Assembly (NCBI RefSeq): GCF_001949145.1
Contig: NW_019091395.1
Span: 640,239 to 704,238 of the forward strand
Reading direction: 5' to 3'
DNA: 64,000 nt
DNA from: Acanthaster planci
Lineage: Eukaryota; Echinodermata; Asteroidea; Valvatida; Acanthasteridae
Position 1 is the stretch's first letter. The number at the start of each line of letters is the position of its first letter. Below are positions 61,333-64,000 of this stretch, piece after piece. The position numbers and the translations under genes are program-made. Under the pieces are notes generated by a model. The model ran no database searches. It saw nothing but the letters and a program-made list of their open reading frames with translations, and was not told the origin of the DNA.

Positions 61333-61590
61333 GGGGAGTCAAGTTGGCGTATAGTGTTTCTTTCCTCGCCTTCCACCTCTGGGGACCTTGGTTCGAGTCC
61401 AGCTCGGTCTACACATGTACTGGGTTTTCGGTCCTGACCCGAGTCCATGGGTTTTCCCCCGAAACATTAATCTGGGGTTTTCCTCCCACCTCTAGCACTG
61501 AACATTTGTTCAGTGTCACTGTCTTTTTCACTCATTATCATCCTGTAACGTACTGTTGGATGATCAGATACGTAAATAAACAAATAAATT
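61333..61590 (+). mobile_element. tRNA-derived SINE, copy 2 (near full length)
   Basis: GGGGAGTCAAGTTGGCGTAT (A-box region), TTGGTTCGAGTCCAGC (B box), GGTTTTCGGTCCTGACC, GAGTCCATGGGTTTTCC, GGGGTTTTCCTCCCACC and an A-rich tail AAATAAACAAATAAATT. This defines the element length of about 260 bases. Confidence 0.82.
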
Positions 61591-61907
61591 GCATGTACAT
61601 ATGTAAAATGTTGGTTCATGTAACTGCAAACAATTGTACACATATGTAAATACGTCATGCCTAGCATGCCCTTGACAAGTTATTAATTTAGACATACAGA
61701 GTATATGTACCTTCCCTAATGATTGATAAGACAACATCCTGTCATGTGCAACAATCTGGAATTTACTGGCCTCCGCAATGCAAACAAATGCATCTGTGTC
61801 ACTCGGTGTGAGTGTTAACCAAGCTCTGTGTGACTGAAGCACATCTTTGCTTGTGGCCAGGTTTGTGTAAAGTACATGTTTTTGTACATGTATTAGTACT
61901 TACATTT

Positions 61908-62172
61908 GGGTCATTCTATAAATTTAAGGTCCAAAGTGTGACTTTTTCCGTCCCTGTTACCTCTGACATACCATCTGACATGTTTGACAAGGGATGTATC
62001 ACTGAAATTGATTTCAGATTATTTCTATTTGTTTGGCAGGTAATTTGCAGTACATACGTGTACATGTACATGTACTTATTCAGTCTTTGAAATTAAACAA
62101 TGAGTTCTAAACATTAAAAATCAAATACCAGATGTAAGGAAAAAATTGGACCCCAAATTTATAGAATGACCC
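61908..62172 (-). mobile_element. MITE, GGGTCATTC family, copy 3
   Basis: GGGTCATTCTATAAATTT, then GGTCCAAAG, against the inverse of the right end GGGTCATTCTATAAATTT, then GGGGTCCAA. 265 bases. The orientation is opposite to copies 1 and 2, judged from the GTCCCTGTTA.CTCTGACAT block. Confidence 0.86.
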
Positions 62173-62566
62173 GGTTTTGAATAGAAAGTGTCTACATCTT
62201 TTGACAAGGGATTTTCTCCCCCATCCAAAGAGGACTCATGGGAGCAATCACATCACTCATCACTTGGACAGTGTCTTGTTTGTCAAAAAAGCCCTTCACA
62301 ATTCACAGACAAGTTTATGTGCAGTCTGCACTGTCTGTATAAACAGATCAGCTCTGATCATCAGCTACAGAAAAAAAGACGATTAGCATGAATCAGCAGT
62401 CTTGAAATTATAATTAATCACTGTCAGTCTATTAGCGTACAGCATGTAAGCTTTTGACTATAAACACAGTCAGGCAGATGCATAACTGTACATGTGATTC
62501 CCAACGGTCCATTTCAGAATGAGGCACCATTTGACTGTACATTTTGCACATCTTTTTTGCACAATT

Positions 62567-62604
62567 AAAACAAAACAAAACAAAACAAAACAAAACAAAA
62601 AAAC
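62567..62604. repeat. (AAAAC)n microsatellite
   Basis: Seven AAAAC units ending in an A run. Confidence 0.92.
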
Positions 62605-63161
62605 ATGTGTCGTGTTCTTGGCCAATCAAGAGACGGAACTTGTGGGTGAAAAGATACAATGTATATGTACCGTAAATGGACAAACATGTAAATGTATACA
62701 CAAGGTACAGGGTATATGCATCCAAGAATGGCTTGCCTGTACAAATGAAGGGTGGAAGGCCTTAAAGCCCTTCCAGAGTGTCCATTATCCCAGGCAAAAT
62801 GTCCTTGCCCTTAATTAACCTGAATGGGTATAGTTGTTTGATGGCAAGGACCTGTGGGCGGAGGGGGAGGTGGTGAGTCAAAATTTTGGGCAGGCAACTG
62901 CCCATAAATGCACTCTGATGTGTAGAACAGGGGTGTAGCACTAACTTCTCGAAAGAGAGAAAATTAATAACTTCAAAAGACTTTGTACAGTGTTCGGTCA
63001 ATTTTGAATGGTGGAAATAAGAAGAATACAGAAAAACACACAGGAAAACTTGCACGCATAAGGGAGTCAGTAATTATTTCTATAGTTCTCATTTTTGACC
63101 GACCCTCATTTGGGCTCTAAGCAAGAAAAAAGAAACCTTTAATTCGTCGTGTGCTCGGTAG

Positions 63162-63187
63162 AAAGGTCGTAAGCACTTACGACCTTT
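63162..63187. repeat. Perfect 26-base palindrome
   Basis: AAAGGTCGTAAG and CTTACGACCTTT separated by CA. The right half plus TTGCCGGG recurs in diverged form near 63468-63484. Confidence 0.9.
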
Positions 63188-64000
63188 TGCCGGGAAGAAA
63201 TAATCGCCGCCAAAAAAAATTTTCCTGGCAAAAGGACGTGTACATGTAGGCAACTGTTTTATTTTAATGAAATATAAAGATTTCTTTGCAAATAGTTCAA
63301 AAAAAAAGAAAAGTTGTTTGATAAATTGTTCAAAGGTTGCTTTTTGCACAGCCTGTGTTGATTTTGTAGTAAATTTTATACGTTTTTACTAAATAAGAGT
63401 GTGGTTCTTTTACCAGGAACATTTTTTCTGTGATCATGCAAAGAGGCAAAAGGGCATAAGTGCGCTTACTACCTTTTGCCGGGCACACAACAAATTGTTT
63501 TGCTGCAGAGCCTGTAGGGAGTTTTCAACCAAAAAGAGAAAAACATGATAATTAAGATTTTTTTGAGGGGGGGGGAAGATGTACACTATACTGTGCATGT
63601 CCTTTAATGCCCTCTTACCCCCCTCTCTACCCCCTTGCCCGGTCAAAAAAATGTCAAAACCGTAGAATTACATGTACATGTAACTATGGACGTCCTACTA
63701 CCCGGCATCTCAACAGGAAGGTCTATGCAGACCAGACTTTCTAATTGGCCATCAATAACTGTTCTTAAAAATCTAATGGAAATGTACGTGCGCGTGAATG
63801 CCTTCTGCTGTCTTTTGTTGATCCCATACCAGTAAATTTCCATCTGGGGATTCCATTTCCAAGCAAAATGCTTCTTCCTAACACATACGGTACATACATG
63901 TACATGGCACGCATATTTAAAAAAATTATTGGAGTGCAAACACAGCTCAAAATTTTGCAGGGTGGGAGGGTGGAATTAAAACAAACAAATACAAATTTAT

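Larger units (their letters stand above)
61029..64000 (-). other. Nuclear receptor intron upstream of finger two (continues beyond the window)
   Basis: I searched the - strand for a first zinc finger (C-X2-C-X13-C-X2-C ending in EGCK) and found none, so that exon should lie to the right. It contains a SINE, a MITE, an AAAAC repeat and a perfect 26-base palindrome. Confidence 0.7.

Overview
The window is nuclear DNA from an animal. It has short coding exons separated by long AT-rich introns with canonical GT-AG junctions, many small DNA transposons and tRNA-derived SINEs, and two assembly gaps. A nuclear receptor gene places it in Metazoa. The very frequent TACATGTA-type motifs and the repeat mix suggest a marine invertebrate, possibly an echinoderm, but that is inference and no taxon can be fixed from this sequence alone. 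There is no prokaryotic system, operon or CRISPR array.

Layout. From 1 to 8237 on the + strand lies NOSIP (nitric oxide synthase-interacting protein, a U-box/RING-like E3 ligase). It has eight coding exons and only the first dozen or so codons are missing beyond the left edge. From 61028 down to 20717 on the - strand lies the 3' part of a nuclear receptor gene: second zinc finger, hinge, complete ligand-binding domain with an AF-2 helix, and a long acidic C-terminal extension, in six exons over 40 kb. Its first zinc finger and N-terminus must lie beyond base 64000. The two genes are convergent, with about 12.5 kb between the stop codons. I see no gene in that interval, only mobile-element relics and simple sequence. 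Both genes work in the nucleus, but nothing here says they cooperate.

Most of the non-coding DNA that can be interpreted is mobile. At least eight families of terminal-inverted-repeat elements are visible, several in two to four copies, and some carry 8-bp target-site duplications. Three copies of one tRNA-headed SINE family are present, along with a 480-bp minisatellite of 21-bp units, a 56-bp tandem repeat and a 29-bp tandem repeat.

The most notable observations concern splice sites of the receptor gene. A 1.4-kb hAT-like element is inserted directly behind an exon so that its 8-bp target-site duplication is the 5' splice site itself (27656-27663). In another intron the 5' splice site is the first member of a 56-bp tandem array that repeats the donor motif downstream. 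In NOSIP, a nest of foldback and hAT-like elements in the last intron can be ordered in time from target-site duplications, and an old element starts 12 bases after the stop codon and carries the first AATAAA signals.
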